Assembly: GCF_000378445.1 (NCBI RefSeq)
Contig: NZ_KB899696.1
Location: 124,001 to 188,000, forward strand
Length of the DNA: 64,000 bases
Direction of reading: 5' to 3'
Source of the DNA: Deinococcus aquatilis DSM 23025
GTDB lineage: Bacteria; Deinococcota; Deinococci; Deinococcales; Deinococcaceae
Shown here: positions 1 through 10,334 of the stretch, piece after piece
Layout: every line of letters starts with the position of its first letter
How positions within the stretch are numbered: position 1 is the first letter of the stretch
Translations under genes and position numbers: made by a program
The notes under the pieces: model-generated
Databases searched by the model: none
Seen by the model: the letters and a program-made list of their open reading frames with translations, nothing else
Told to the model about the DNA's origin: nothing

Positions 1-1160
1 GTGGTCGGCGCGGGGGCACTGGCAGCGGGCGGGGTGGCGGGTTTGGGCGCCTCTTCCATGCGCTCCAGCCACATCGTGCCGATCAGGTTGCGGGCGCTCC
101 GGCCTGCATTCTTGAGGCTCTGGGCCGCGCCGGGGTTGATGGACTCCACGGCGTTCAGGATGCCCTGACGCGCCACCGGAACACGGGCCAGCACAATTGC
201 ACCCGTGACCAGCAGCACCAGACCAATCACGCCGCTGCCACCGCTCTGCTCGGATTCATTCTGTTTCACCGCTCTGGCGGCCTTCATCTTCACAGCTTTC
301 ACGTCTACGTCCTGCTTCATCTTGCCCTCGATCTGGCGGCCAGTACGCGCCGCCTGTTTTGTTTTCTTGGCCCAGTCTTTCTTGAACTCACGCTCGAACT
401 GCGCCACCTCGCGGCCAGCCTGCTTTTGCAGGGGCGCGACACGCTTGGCGACGGCTTTTTCCAGCTTGGCGGGCTTCCACTCTTTGCGGGCCGCACGCAA
501 CTCTTTCTCGGCGTCCTTGCGGGCGCGGGCAAGTGCTTTCTCGGCAGCGTGACGGCGGCCTTCTACGGTGTCCTGTGCGTCTCCCAACAGACCCTGTACC
601 CGGTGGCTCACGTCAGAGATCAGGGCGCTGCCCGCAGTCTTCCCGGTTTGCTGGGCCACAGTCAGGGCTTTGGCAGCAGCCTCACGGCGCTCAGCCGTCG
701 CTTCCAACACTTCGCCCGACAGCGTGGTCAGGCGCTTGCCTGCTTCCTCACGGGCCACCTGGGCGGCCTCACCTGCATCGTGGCGCAGTTGTACAGCCTT
801 GGCAGCGGCTCCGGCAGCCAGCACGCCCGCCGCTTCCTGTGCGCTGCCCAGCAGGGCGTGGGCGCGGGGGGGCACTTCTTCACGCAGGGCTTCCAGGGTG
901 TGGGTCGCGGTGTGCAGGGCCGTCTGAACTGCCGATTGTGCAGCGGTCTGGGCCGCGTGTCCGGCGTGTCCTGCCTGAACTGCCGCGCCTGCCAGAGCGG
1001 GCTTGATGGTGTCGTCCAACGTGCCCTGCGCCGTGCCCAGTGCATCACGGGTGCCCAGCACCAACTTACGGCGAAGGTCGGGATTCAGGCTCAGGGCCGC
1101 CAGTCCACCCAGCAGCAGCAGGCTGCGTTTGCTGACGCCGCCGTTCATGTCGTTGTTCAT
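1..1160 (-). CDS. Ala/Lys-rich helical membrane-associated protein, C-terminus beyond window
   Basis: The frame is open from an ATG at 1160 to the window edge, about 386 codons, with no stop reached. An AAGGAGA ribosome-binding site lies just upstream. The N-terminus MNNDMNGGVSKRSLLLLGG has a hydrophobic stretch. A long Ala/Lys/Glu/Gln-rich region follows, with repeated AAxK and AExA patterns and strong helical or coiled-coil character, as in LEA-like or apolipoprotein-like proteins. A second hydrophobic segment (about residues 305-325, GVIGLVLLVTGAIVLARV) looks like a membrane span near the C-terminus. The family is not recognised. A stress-related or envelope-tethered helical protein is inference from composition only. 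Confidence 0.7.
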   Translation of the reverse strand, partial: MNNDMNGGVSKRSLLLLGGLAALSLNPDLRRKLVLGTRDALGTAQGTLDDTIKPALAGAAVQAGHAGHAAQTAAQSAVQTALHTATHTLEALREEVPPRAHALLGSAQEAAGVLAAGAAAKAVQLRHDAGEAAQVAREEAGKRLTTLSGEVLEATAERREAAAKALTVAQQTGKTAGSALISDVSHRVQGLLGDAQDTVEGRRHAAEKALARARKDAEKELRAARKEWKPAKLEKAVAKRVAPLQKQAGREVAQFEREFKKDWAKKTKQAARTGRQIEGKMKQDVDVKAVKMKAARAVKQNESEQSGGSGVIGLVLLVTGAIVLARVPVARQGILNAVESINPGAAQSLKNAGRSARNLIGTMWLERMEEAPKPATPPAASAPAPT

Positions 1161-1319
1161 GGTTCTCCTTTCACGCCTGCCTTGCCATATGGTTTTTCTG
1201 TGGGCAAAGCAAACAATGCGGTCATTGTGGGCTACTTCCTACAGATGAGGATGGGGGGAATGTAACGCGGGGTTCATGTTCGGCGGAGTTGCCTGTGTAG
1301 GTCGCCTAGATTGACACCC

Positions 1320-2066
1320 ATGAATCAAGTTCTGCTGATTACGGGCGGGAGTCGCGGCATCGGTGCGGCCACAGCGCTGCTGGCTGCACGGCAGGGGTAC
1401 GTGGTGGCCGTAAATTACAGGCAGGACGTTGCCGCTGCCGGGCAGGTCGTGGCGTCCATCCAGGGCAGTGGAGGTCAGGCCAGAGCCATTCAGGCTGATG
1501 TCAGCAGTGAAAGCGATGTGGAACGGATGTTCCGGGAAGTTGGACAGCAGTTGGGCACGCCGACCGCTCTGGTCAACAACGCGGGCATTCTGGAACAGCA
1601 GACCCGCGTGGAGCATCTGGACGCCAACCGTCTGAGGCGCATTTTTGAAACCAACGTGATCGGCACTTTCCTGTGTGCCCGCGAGGCCGTGCGCTGCATG
1701 TCCACGCGGCACGGCGGACAGGGCGGCTCGATTGTCAACGTGTCTTCTAGGGCAGCGGTGTTGGGTTCGGCTGGCGAGTACGTGGACTACGCCGCTTCCA
1801 AAGGGGCCGTGGATACCCTGACCGTCGGGCTGGCCCACGAAGTGGCGGGCGAGGGCATCCGCGTGAACGGCGTGCGCCCCGGCCTGATCACCACCGAAAT
1901 GCACGCCAGTGGCGGCGAGCCAGAGCGGGTGGCGCGGCTTGCTCCGGGCGTGCCGATGGGCCGGGGCGGAAGGCCCGAAGAGGTGGCGCGGGCCATTCTC
2001 TGGCTGCTCTTGGAGGAAGCGTCGTATACCACCGGAGCCATTCTGGATGTGTCGGGCGGGCGCTGA
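1320..2066 (+). CDS. SDR family NAD(P)-dependent oxidoreductase
   Basis: A classical short-chain dehydrogenase of 248 aa that should reduce or oxidise a carbonyl/alcohol substrate with NAD(P)(H). It has the Rossmann motif TGGSRGIG (residues 8-15), NNAG (86-89), catalytic Ser143, and the YxxxK pair Y157/K161. Length and motif spacing are normal for the family. The ATG at 1320 is preferred over an in-frame TTG nine bases upstream because the -10-like TAGATT (1307-1312) ends 7 nt before it, implying a leaderless mRNA. The substrate is unknown; FabG-like and sugar or xenobiotic carbonyl reductases are all possible. Confidence 0.9.
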   Translation: MNQVLLITGGSRGIGAATALLAARQGYVVAVNYRQDVAAAGQVVASIQGSGGQARAIQADVSSESDVERMFREVGQQLGTPTALVNNAGILEQQTRVEHLDANRLRRIFETNVIGTFLCAREAVRCMSTRHGGQGGSIVNVSSRAAVLGSAGEYVDYAASKGAVDTLTVGLAHEVAGEGIRVNGVRPGLITTEMHASGGEPERVARLAPGVPMGRGGRPEEVARAILWLLLEEASYTTGAILDVSGGR

Positions 2067-2170
2067 GCGGGGCTGATTTGCCTTCAGCGCACCTTCCTTC
2101 TGCGTCATCTCTCTCCAATCGCGGTCCTGCTCTCCATGCCCCGCCCCCCGAAAGCTCTAAACTCCGGGAC

Positions 2171-3835
2171 GTGACCCGCAAGGCCCGCACCCCCCATCCC
2201 CCGGCAGCCCCACAGCCCGCGCCTCTTTCTCCATCAGGCGGCGGTCTGGCGCGGCTGGAAGTGCGAAATCTGGCGACCATTCCGGCCCTGAGTCTGGAGC
2301 TGCACGGCGGCTTCTCGGCCTTTACGGGCGAAACGGGCGCGGGCAAAAGCATCATCGTGGACGCACTGGGGCTGCTGCTGGGAGCGCGGGCCAACACCGA
2401 CCTGATCCGCACCGGAGAAGACGCGCTGCTGGTCACGGGCTTTTGGGAAGGGGCGGCAGATGAATTTAGCGCCAGCCGCCGAGTGACCACGCAGGGACGC
2501 GGCACGGCCCGGCTGGACGGCGAGGTGGTGAGCGTGCGCGAATTGCAGGAGTGGGCCACCTCTCACCTCACGATTCACTGGCAACACAGCGCCGTGAGTC
2601 TGCTGACCCCCGCCAATCAGCGCGACCTGCTTGACCGGCAGGTGGCCGCAGAATCGGGCGCGTACCGTGCCGCCTACCGGGCGTGGCAGGAGGCGGCGGC
2701 ACGGCTGGAAGCGCTGCGGGCCGGAGAGCGCGAGCGGGCGCGGCAACTGGATCTCCTGACTTTTCAGGCCCGTGAGATTGCCGAAATCGCCCCCCAACCC
2801 GGCGAGGAAGAACCCCTCAGCACCGACCTGACCCGGCTGGCGAATCTGGACACCATCGCTCAGGGGGCGGCGGGGGCGCTGGAACTCCTGTCGGACGGGG
2901 AAATCAGCGTGGCGGGGCTGATGGCCGAGGCAGTGCGGGCGCTGAATGCCGGAGCCAGATACGACGAAACGAGCGCCGGGTTGCAGCGCGATCTGCGCGA
3001 GGCTCTAGACGCGGTGCAGGCCATCGTGGGCGAGCTGCGCGGCACCGCTGAAGACAGCGCCCCCGACCCCGAAGAACTGGCCCGCGTGGAGGCGAGGCTG
3101 TCGGCACTGGGCAAACTGCGGGCCAAATACGGGCCGACGCTGGAGGACGTGCTGGCCTTTCAGGAGTCGGTGAATGCGGAACTGGCCGCCCTAGAACAGG
3201 ACGAACACGATGCCGGAACGCTGGAAGCCGACGTGGAGGCGCTCAGGGCCGCAGCACTGGCCGCAGGCAGGGCGCTGGACGCTGCCCGCACCCACACGGC
3301 TGGCCCCCTGGCCGCCTCGCTGCTGGCCGTGATTCGGGAACTGGGGATGCCGCACGCCCGCCTGGAATTCAGGCTCTCGCCGCTGCCCACGCCCGCCTTG
3401 TCGGGGATCAGCGACGTGCTGCTGTACTTCACGGCCAACCCCGGCGAAGACCTCGCACCGCTGGCCGATGTCGCTTCCGGCGGCGAATTGTCGCGGGTGA
3501 TGCTGGCGATCAGCACCGTGCTGGGAGCCGATACCCCCACCGTGATTTTTGACGAGGTAGACGCAGGAATCGGCGGCTCGGCAGCATTGGCCGTGGCCGC
3601 GCAACTGTCGGGCCTGGCGGCCTCGCGGCAGGTGTTGGTCGTCACGCACCTCGCGCAGATTGCCGCCCGAGCCGATCAGCATTACAAGGTAGAAAAACAG
3701 GTGGAAGGAGGCCGCACCGTAAGCCGGGTGCGCCTGCTGAATCCCCAGGAACGCTTGGAAGAAATTGCCCGCATGATGAGCGGCAACACCTCCGACGCGG
3801 CCCTGACGCATGCACGGGAATTGCTGAGCCGCTGA
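2171..3835 (+). CDS. recN: DNA repair protein RecN
   Basis: An SMC-like ATPase of 554 aa, the usual RecN length. RecN acts early in double-strand-break repair, holding DNA ends together and stimulating recombination. Visible are Walker A GETGAGKS (53-60), a long Ala/Glu/Leu-rich central coiled coil (about 170-390), the ABC signature ASGGELSR (435-442) and Walker B VIFDEVDAGIGG (Asp461/Glu462). The GTG at 2171 is chosen because TAAACT (2158-2163) ends 7 nt upstream, and because the 31 in-frame codons before it are Pro/Ser-rich and unlike RecN. It follows the SDR gene after about 100 nt and appears to have its own promoter. Confidence 0.96.
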   Translation: MTRKARTPHPPAAPQPAPLSPSGGGLARLEVRNLATIPALSLELHGGFSAFTGETGAGKSIIVDALGLLLGARANTDLIRTGEDALLVTGFWEGAADEFSASRRVTTQGRGTARLDGEVVSVRELQEWATSHLTIHWQHSAVSLLTPANQRDLLDRQVAAESGAYRAAYRAWQEAAARLEALRAGERERARQLDLLTFQAREIAEIAPQPGEEEPLSTDLTRLANLDTIAQGAAGALELLSDGEISVAGLMAEAVRALNAGARYDETSAGLQRDLREALDAVQAIVGELRGTAEDSAPDPEELARVEARLSALGKLRAKYGPTLEDVLAFQESVNAELAALEQDEHDAGTLEADVEALRAAALAAGRALDAARTHTAGPLAASLLAVIRELGMPHARLEFRLSPLPTPALSGISDVLLYFTANPGEDLAPLADVASGGELSRVMLAISTVLGADTPTVIFDEVDAGIGGSAALAVAAQLSGLAASRQVLVVTHLAQIAARADQHYKVEKQVEGGRTVSRVRLLNPQERLEEIARMMSGNTSDAALTHARELLSR

Positions 3836-3943
3836 GAACCGGTCTCCAAGCCCTGTCCGGCTGTCGGCAGCCAGCTTCTCTGAGTATGCGTTTGCTCAAG
3901 GCCAGTTCAGTCGTTCATCAGGCAGGCCGCCTAAGCTGCGTTC

Positions 3944-5041
3944 ATGAAGTCTTCTAAATTCGTTCTGGGTGGGCTGCTGGCACTCAGCGCAGGCCTCCTC
4001 GCGGGGTGCAGCATGACAGGTGCGGGGAATGTCAGGGTTCACGAGGCCACGCTGTACGGCGGCACTCAGGAGCGCATCGTGTGGGTCTACGGCACGCTGG
4101 GCAGCAGCACCCAGAGCAGCCTGAAACTGGGCGGCACGGCGGTCACGTTGCAGGCGCAGGTCGGCCAGGACCCGCTGGCATTGCCCGGCACCCTCAGCGT
4201 GAATGGCAAGGCCACCTACCGGGTTGCCACCACACCGGGCAGCATCAAGGTGAATGTCACCCGCGATGTCAGCGGGCGCTTCAGCGTGCAGCCCGAGGGC
4301 GGCGCGGCCCTGAGCGCCGTGTACTTTACCGACGGCACGCGCTGGCAAAAGCTGAGCACCACCAACGGTGTCGCCACCGGAGTGAGCGTCAACGGGCTGA
4401 CCGGTGCAGGCGCACTGACCAGCGAAGAAGGCGTGGCACTGGGTCAGGCCCTCTTGGGACAGGGGCCGTTGGCCGTGGCGGTCTTGAATGAACAGAGCGT
4501 GGCCGATCCCGCCCTGACCGTAGAACCCGCCCCCCAGGAAAGCCTGAGAACCGCGTTGTACGTGCTGCCGGGTGTGCGCACCGTGGCAGGCACAGGAACC
4601 ACTGGCACCGTAACGACCACGCCGAGCACCGGAAGCACTGCCGGACGGGTGGGCTTTGTGGAAATCGCCAGCGGCAACAATGCCAGCGCCTCTGCCGGAG
4701 CGGTGCAGGTCGCCACGACCCAGGCGGCCCTCGGCACCCTGTATGCCACCGCCTATGGCCGCCAGACCGGAATTCCTGCCGCGCCGCGCCTGAATGCCGG
4801 AGAAACTGCCGTGGGTATTTTTATCGGCCAGCGCAATACGGGTGGCTACAGCGTACGCGTGACCAATGCCAGCGCCCAAGACGGCGTGCTGACCCTCACG
4901 GTGGCCCTGACCGTTCCCGGTTCAGGCTCGATTACCACGCAGGCCATCACCAGCCCGTGGACGCTGGTCCGCCTCAGCGGAAGCTACAGCCAGGTGCGCG
5001 TGGTGGACACGAGCGGAAGGCCACTACAACTGGGCCAGTAA
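3944..5041 (+). CDS. Putative lipoprotein of unknown function
   Basis: A 365-aa protein with a lipoprotein signal peptide: Lys-containing N-terminus, hydrophobic core, then lipobox LLAGC with the Cys near residue 22. The mature part is rich in Gly, Thr, Ser, Ala and Val, looks all-beta, and contains a Thr/Gly linker around residues 220-230 (TGTTGTVTTTPSTGS). I recognise no catalytic motif. TAAGCT (3932-3937) lies 6 nt before the ATG, fitting a leaderless transcript. A rho-independent terminator follows 43 nt after the stop, so the gene is probably monocistronic. Likely an envelope-anchored surface protein. Confidence 0.8.
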   Translation: MKSSKFVLGGLLALSAGLLAGCSMTGAGNVRVHEATLYGGTQERIVWVYGTLGSSTQSSLKLGGTAVTLQAQVGQDPLALPGTLSVNGKATYRVATTPGSIKVNVTRDVSGRFSVQPEGGAALSAVYFTDGTRWQKLSTTNGVATGVSVNGLTGAGALTSEEGVALGQALLGQGPLAVAVLNEQSVADPALTVEPAPQESLRTALYVLPGVRTVAGTGTTGTVTTTPSTGSTAGRVGFVEIASGNNASASAGAVQVATTQAALGTLYATAYGRQTGIPAAPRLNAGETAVGIFIGQRNTGGYSVRVTNASAQDGVLTLTVALTVPGSGSITTQAITSPWTLVRLSGSYSQVRVVDTSGRPLQLGQ

Positions 5042-5083
5042 ATTGGCACAGTAATTTCTGGCAGATACCAACCTGAAGTTTTG

Positions 5084-5119
5084 AAAGGCCATTCATGCGG
5101 AAGCTCGGTGGCCTTTTTT
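5084..5119 (+). terminator. Rho-independent terminator after the lipoprotein gene
   Basis: The arm AAAGGCCA (5084-5091) pairs with TGGCCTTT (5109-5116), and the run of six T lies at 5114-5119. The position, 43 nt after the stop, fits the lipoprotein transcript. Confidence 0.85.
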
Positions 5120-5294
5120 CTGCGCATATGGCATGCGTCTGACCCTGACCGTCATGTTGACGCACCTGCTTTTGCGTACACATCGAAAGTGTTGTCCCTG
5201 CTGCGGTAACGACACTAATGTTGGTCTGGAACCGCTTCCCAGGCCACAATCAGAGGGTAACTGTTCACACTTATTCATCTTGAGGGGAGGACTT

Positions 5295-6959
<1,665 letters not shown>

Positions 6960-6963
6960 GGTT

Positions 6964-6991
6964 GTGGGAAGTGGGTTGTAGGGAGTGGGAA
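6964..6991 (+). repeat. Heptanucleotide repeat, four GTGGxxx units
   Basis: Four contiguous 7-mers: GTGGGAA, GTGGGTT, GTAGGGA, GTGGGAA, five bases after the pckA stop. Same family as the arrays at 8097, 12211, 15263, 18838, 21996, 51699, 53632 and 61419. Confidence 0.8.
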
Positions 6992-7061
6992 GAGCCGGAC
7001 ATCTCCCCTACAGTCCATACTTTCTAGCCTTAAAGCCCAATCAGTCCACACCACCAAATCA

Positions 7062-7098
7062 GCGAGGCGAACCCGGATTCTTTCCCAGTTCGCCTCGC
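7062..7098. terminator. Perfect 11-bp inverted repeat downstream of pckA
   Basis: GCGAGGCGAAC (7062-7072) is exactly complementary to GTTCGCCTCGC (7088-7098) with a 15-nt loop. No T-tract follows, so it may act as a stabilising 3' hairpin or a factor-dependent terminator rather than a classical intrinsic terminator. The rest of the 6960-7258 spacer shows the heptad array and a weaker CCTGCC/GGCAGG pair, and no gene. Confidence 0.55.
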
Positions 7099-7258
7099 AA
7101 CTTCATCAGTGTAGCAAAGCGCCAAGGGGCACAGTGAAGCCTCGGCTCTGGCCCGCCTTGACCCTGCCGTGACAGAGGGCTGACCGGGCAGGATCAGGCT
7201 CAGGGCAGGAAGAAACACCGTCGTAGGCACTCTTTCGAGCATCCACAGGAGACCACAG

Positions 7259-8023
7259 ATGCACACTTTACCTGGCTTTGGTCGTCACGGAACGGTCAGC
7301 CCCATGAGTAACCCGGACACCGATTTCAGCCCGCTCACCTCTACCCTGCTGAACTACACCTTTCCCACCGCACTGATAGACCGCCTGCAAGCCGAACACC
7401 GCTGGACACCTGCGCTGACCGGGCGGGCGCTGGAGGAATACCGCCGCTTTCTGGTGCTGGCGGCCACGGGCGGCGTTGCGGTCACGCCGTCCAGACTGGT
7501 GGATGAGGTCTGGCACCTGCACCTCACCTTTACCCGCGATTACTGGGAGCGCCTGACGCCACTGCTGCCCGCGCCGCTGCACCACGAACCCGCCAGCGGG
7601 CAACCCGGCGACGCCGCGCATTACGCCGATCAGTACCTTGCCACGCTGAATCTGTACGCCGAAACCTTTGGAATGCAGCCGCCCGCCGACCTGTGGCCCG
7701 ATCCCCGCCAGAGCGCTCCGCCCACACGCGCCCCGAGGCACTGGCGCTGGCTGATGCCACTGGCCGCCGCGCTGGTCGCCTGGGCCACCTTCGCCTGGAG
7801 CAGCTTCGCCGTACTGATCGCGCTGGCCGTGCTGATCCTGGTCGGGGTGGCACTGGCAGGCAACAGTTCTCCCACTCCGCACAGAAACCGCAACAATGAC
7901 AGCACTTCGGGCGGCGAAAGCTTTGCAGCGGATACAGGCAGTGATGGTAGCTGTAGCGATTCTGGCGGCAGCGATGGCGGCAGCAGTTGTGGGAGTGGCT
8001 GCGGCGGCGGGTGCGGAAGCTAG
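7259..8023 (+). CDS. GRDP-like N-domain protein with membrane anchor and Gly/Cys-rich tail
   Basis: 254 aa. Residues about 15-150 resemble the glycine-rich-domain-containing protein (DUF1399-like) repeat: VDEVWHLHLTFTRDYW, then HHEP, and further on YAETFG and LWPDP, the usual D-x-VWH-x-H ... HHxP ... FG ... Wp order. Two adjacent hydrophobic segments (about 165-200) should span the membrane. The tail is extremely Ser/Gly/Asp-rich and ends SCGSGCGGGCGS. The ATG at 7259 has AGGAGA 6 nt upstream; ATG 7304 (MSNPDTDF) is the alternative. The His residues could bind a metal, but function is unknown. The assignment rests on motif resemblance only. Confidence 0.7.
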   Translation: MHTLPGFGRHGTVSPMSNPDTDFSPLTSTLLNYTFPTALIDRLQAEHRWTPALTGRALEEYRRFLVLAATGGVAVTPSRLVDEVWHLHLTFTRDYWERLTPLLPAPLHHEPASGQPGDAAHYADQYLATLNLYAETFGMQPPADLWPDPRQSAPPTRAPRHWRWLMPLAAALVAWATFAWSSFAVLIALAVLILVGVALAGNSSPTPHRNRNNDSTSGGESFAADTGSDGSCSDSGGSDGGSSCGSGCGGGCGS

Positions 8024-8096
8024 GGCGGGCCGGACAACGTTTCAGAACTTTCGGTCTCTCCCCAGAAGACCCACTCCACAGCCAGCAAGCTTTTCC

Positions 8097-8125
8097 AACT
8101 CACTCCTGACCACTCACCACTCACG
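8097..8125 (-). repeat. Heptanucleotide repeat (minus orientation)
   Basis: Read on the minus strand the array is GTGAGTGGTGAGTGGTCAGG, i.e. GTGGTGA and GTGGTCA units with degenerate flanks. It lies between the convergent ends of the GRDP-like gene and tilS-tadA. Confidence 0.7.
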
Positions 8126-8136
8126 CTTCTCAAGCA

Positions 8137-8158
8137 GCGACCCTTCAGGCGGGGTCGC
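8137..8158 (-). terminator. Short hairpin overlapping the tilS-tadA stop codon
   Basis: GCGACCC (8137-8143) pairs with GGGTCGC (8152-8158), and the TGA stop (8145-8147) lies in the loop region. It may end leftward transcription, but there is no T-run. Confidence 0.35.
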
Positions 8159-9758
8159 GTTCGTGTCTCGGGGGAGAAGTCTTGTTTTGCCGCACCTGCC
8201 TGAACGTCTCCCTGAGCAGCCGCGCCGCCTCCGCTGCCCGCACGCCGCCCAGCACCGTGGGCGTATGGCCCCAGTGGGCCGCCAGCAGATCGGTGACGCC
8301 GCCCAGCGCCCCGGCTTTGGGATTGGCCGCGCCGTACACGATTGCGCCGATTCGGGCCTCCAGAGCCGCGCCCAGACACATCGGGCAGGGTTCCAGCGTG
8401 ACCACCAGGGTGCAGCCTGTGAGGTACGGCGTGCCCAGTGTGGCGGCGACCTCTCGCAGGGCGGCCAGTTCCGCGTGCCGGGTCATGTCGCCTGCCTCCC
8501 GCGAGGTGTTGCGGCCCCGGCCCACCACCACGCCCCCATGCAGCACCACAGCTCCCACCGGGACTTCTCCGGCCTCGGCTGAGGCGTGGGCCAGCGTCAG
8601 GGCCTCCCCCATCGCGGCGTGGTGGGGGTCTTCCGGCGCTCCGGCCACGGCGCGGGCACCCTCGGCCCACACGGGCAGCTGCACGCCCACCCACTGCACA
8701 CCTTCCGCAGAAACCAGCACAGGCACGGCGTCCCGGCTTTCACGCGGCACCTTGGCATCGGTCAGGAGGTCGCTGAGTTTGCGGGTTCCGGCAGGCAAGC
8801 GGATTCGGTCAGCGGGTTGGCGGGGACGCAGCGTCCAACCCGCAGGCAGGGGAAAATCGGGTGCGGGCCACACCTGCGGCGCGGTGTACAGCCGCCCCCC
8901 GGTGGCCGTGACCTGCCGCGCCCCCGGCAACGTGAGATGCAGGGTGGCCGACTCGCGCAGGGCCGCCGCCAAATCTTGAAGATGCTCGGCGTGAAAGCTG
9001 ATCCCCGCATCCTGCAACTGTTCGCGCACCCAGCGGCGCAGCACGGCGGGGGGTTGCGTGGGCAGCGGCGTATGGGGATTCAGGCGGGCCGCCCACCCGG
9101 ACAGGGCGGCGTCGTCCTCGGCACTCAGGCAGGCAACGCGGGCCAGCGCCGTTTCTATGCCCGGAAAGCGGGCCGTCAGCACGGGCATCACCTCCAGCCG
9201 CAGCCACGCCCGTGTATAGGACGGGTCGGCGTTGCTGGGGTCTTCTCGCCACGCCTGCTGCTGGGCCAGCAAAAACGCCTCGATGTCGGCCCGCGCCGCC
9301 CCCAGCCAGGGCCGATGCACCCGCCCCCGCACGGCGGGAATGCCCTGCAATACAGCTTCTCCGCGCAGCAGGCCCATCAGCACCGTTTCAGCCTGATCGC
9401 GTCGGGTGTGGGCCGTGAGAATGGCCGAGGCCCCGGCTTTCCTGGCAATTCTGGACAGAAATTCGTAGCGCACGCGCCGCGCCGCGTCTTCCAGATTGCG
9501 GCCCTGACGGGCGGCCACCGCGCCCACGTCTACCCGCGCCATCTCGCAGGGCACGCCCAGTCCAGCGCATAATTCCTGCACCCAGCGGGCATCCTCGGCA
9601 GAATCGGGGCGCAGGGCATGATCGAGGTGAGCCGCCACCACCCGCGCCCCTGCCTGCTGCAGCGCCAGCAACAGCGCCACACTGTCGGCCCCGCCCGACA
9701 CGCCCACCAGCACGGTCTGAGCAGCGTAGGGAGCCAGCGGAGCAGTCAGCGACAACAC
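8145..9758 (-). CDS. tilS-tadA: Bifunctional tRNA(Ile)-lysidine synthase / tRNA adenosine-34 deaminase fusion
   Basis: 537 aa joining two enzymes that both modify wobble base 34 of tRNA. The N-terminal part is TilS (C34 to lysidine in tRNA-Ile2), with PP-loop SGGADS at 21-26, the central DPSNADPSYTRAWLR segment and a C-terminal TilS substrate-binding domain ending near residue 375. Residues about 395-530 are a complete TadA deaminase (A34 to inosine in tRNA-Arg), with zinc/catalytic HAE (His428, Glu430) and PCPMC (Cys458, Cys461). The H-to-C spacing is as in free-standing TadA. Start GTG 9758 follows TAGAAT by 6 nt. No frameshift or stop separates the halves. Both halves appear catalytically intact. 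Confidence 0.93.
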   Translation of the reverse strand: MLSLTAPLAPYAAQTVLVGVSGGADSVALLLALQQAGARVVAAHLDHALRPDSAEDARWVQELCAGLGVPCEMARVDVGAVAARQGRNLEDAARRVRYEFLSRIARKAGASAILTAHTRRDQAETVLMGLLRGEAVLQGIPAVRGRVHRPWLGAARADIEAFLLAQQQAWREDPSNADPSYTRAWLRLEVMPVLTARFPGIETALARVACLSAEDDAALSGWAARLNPHTPLPTQPPAVLRRWVREQLQDAGISFHAEHLQDLAAALRESATLHLTLPGARQVTATGGRLYTAPQVWPAPDFPLPAGWTLRPRQPADRIRLPAGTRKLSDLLTDAKVPRESRDAVPVLVSAEGVQWVGVQLPVWAEGARAVAGAPEDPHHAAMGEALTLAHASAEAGEVPVGAVVLHGGVVVGRGRNTSREAGDMTRHAELAALREVAATLGTPYLTGCTLVVTLEPCPMCLGAALEARIGAIVYGAANPKAGALGGVTDLLAAHWGHTPTVLGGVRAAEAARLLRETFRQVRQNKTSPPRHERDPA

Positions 9759-9764
9759 CGTTCG

Positions 9765-9786
9765 ATTCTAGTCGCCCCCGTACAAT
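9765..9786. promoter_or_regulatory. Back-to-back -10 elements of tilS-tadA and the peroxiredoxin gene
   Basis: TAGAAT on the minus strand (9765-9770) lies 6 nt before GTG 9758. TACAAT on the plus strand (9781-9786) lies 6 nt before ATG 9793. The two divergent starts are only 34 bp apart, so the promoters overlap and both mRNAs would be leaderless. Confidence 0.7.
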
Positions 9787-9792
9787 CGGGCC

Positions 9793-10287
9793 ATGACCAC
9801 CCTCACGCCTTCCATGCCCCACCCGGCCAAGATGGCCCCCGAATTCAGCGCCCGCAGCGACGATGGCCGCACCATGCGCCTGTCGGAATTGCGCGGCAAG
9901 TGGGTGATTCTGTTCTTCTATCCGCGTGCCGGATCACCCGGATGCAGCATCGAGGCGCGGCGGTTCGAGGCCAAAATGGATAATTTCAGCGCCCTGAACG
10001 CCCAACTGATCGGCGTGAGTCTGGATACCGAAGCCAAGCAGGCCAAATTCCGCGACTCCTGCGGCCTGTCCTATCCCCTGATTCCAGACGGAGACCGCAC
10101 GCTGTCCAAGGCTTACGGCGTGATCGGCGGGCTGGGGGGCTTGCTGGGCATGGCCGCCCGCGAAACCTTCCTGATCGCCCCAGACGGCAGCATCGCCCGC
10201 CACTGGCGCACCGTGAACCCCGCCAATCACGCGGCAGACGTGCTGAAGGAACTGGAAACGCGCAGTTGCGACTGGCCGAAGGTGTAA
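9793..10287 (+). CDS. bcp: Thioredoxin-dependent peroxiredoxin, BCP/PrxQ type
   Basis: 164-aa cytoplasmic thiol peroxidase that should reduce H2O2 and organic peroxides. The thioredoxin fold is recognisable (PAPEFSARSDDG-like start, VILFFYPRAGSPGC, GVSLDTEAKQAKF, ARETFLIAPDG). The peroxidatic Cys51 sits in SPGC instead of the usual TPGC. The common Cys five residues later is absent, so the enzyme is either 1-Cys or uses Cys90 (DSCGLSYP) for resolution, as some BCPs do. Leaderless start after TACAAT. Divergent from tilS-tadA. Confidence 0.93.
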   Translation: MTTLTPSMPHPAKMAPEFSARSDDGRTMRLSELRGKWVILFFYPRAGSPGCSIEARRFEAKMDNFSALNAQLIGVSLDTEAKQAKFRDSCGLSYPLIPDGDRTLSKAYGVIGGLGGLLGMAARETFLIAPDGSIARHWRTVNPANHAADVLKELETRSCDWPKV

Positions 10288-10334
10288 GAAGGCGTTAACC
10301 GCCCAAAGCTTCTCTGCTCAGCGTTTGGCCCGAC

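Noticed and set aside
5133..5294. In-frame upstream extension of pckA containing CCPCC, suggestive of a Cys-rich leader.
   Set aside because: There is no stop codon separating it from pckA, the family length fits ATG 5295, and GGGGAGGA marks that start. The Cys run looks accidental.
10288..10334. Terminator between the convergent peroxiredoxin and lipoprotein genes.
   Set aside because: No stem longer than 4 bp and no T-run were found.
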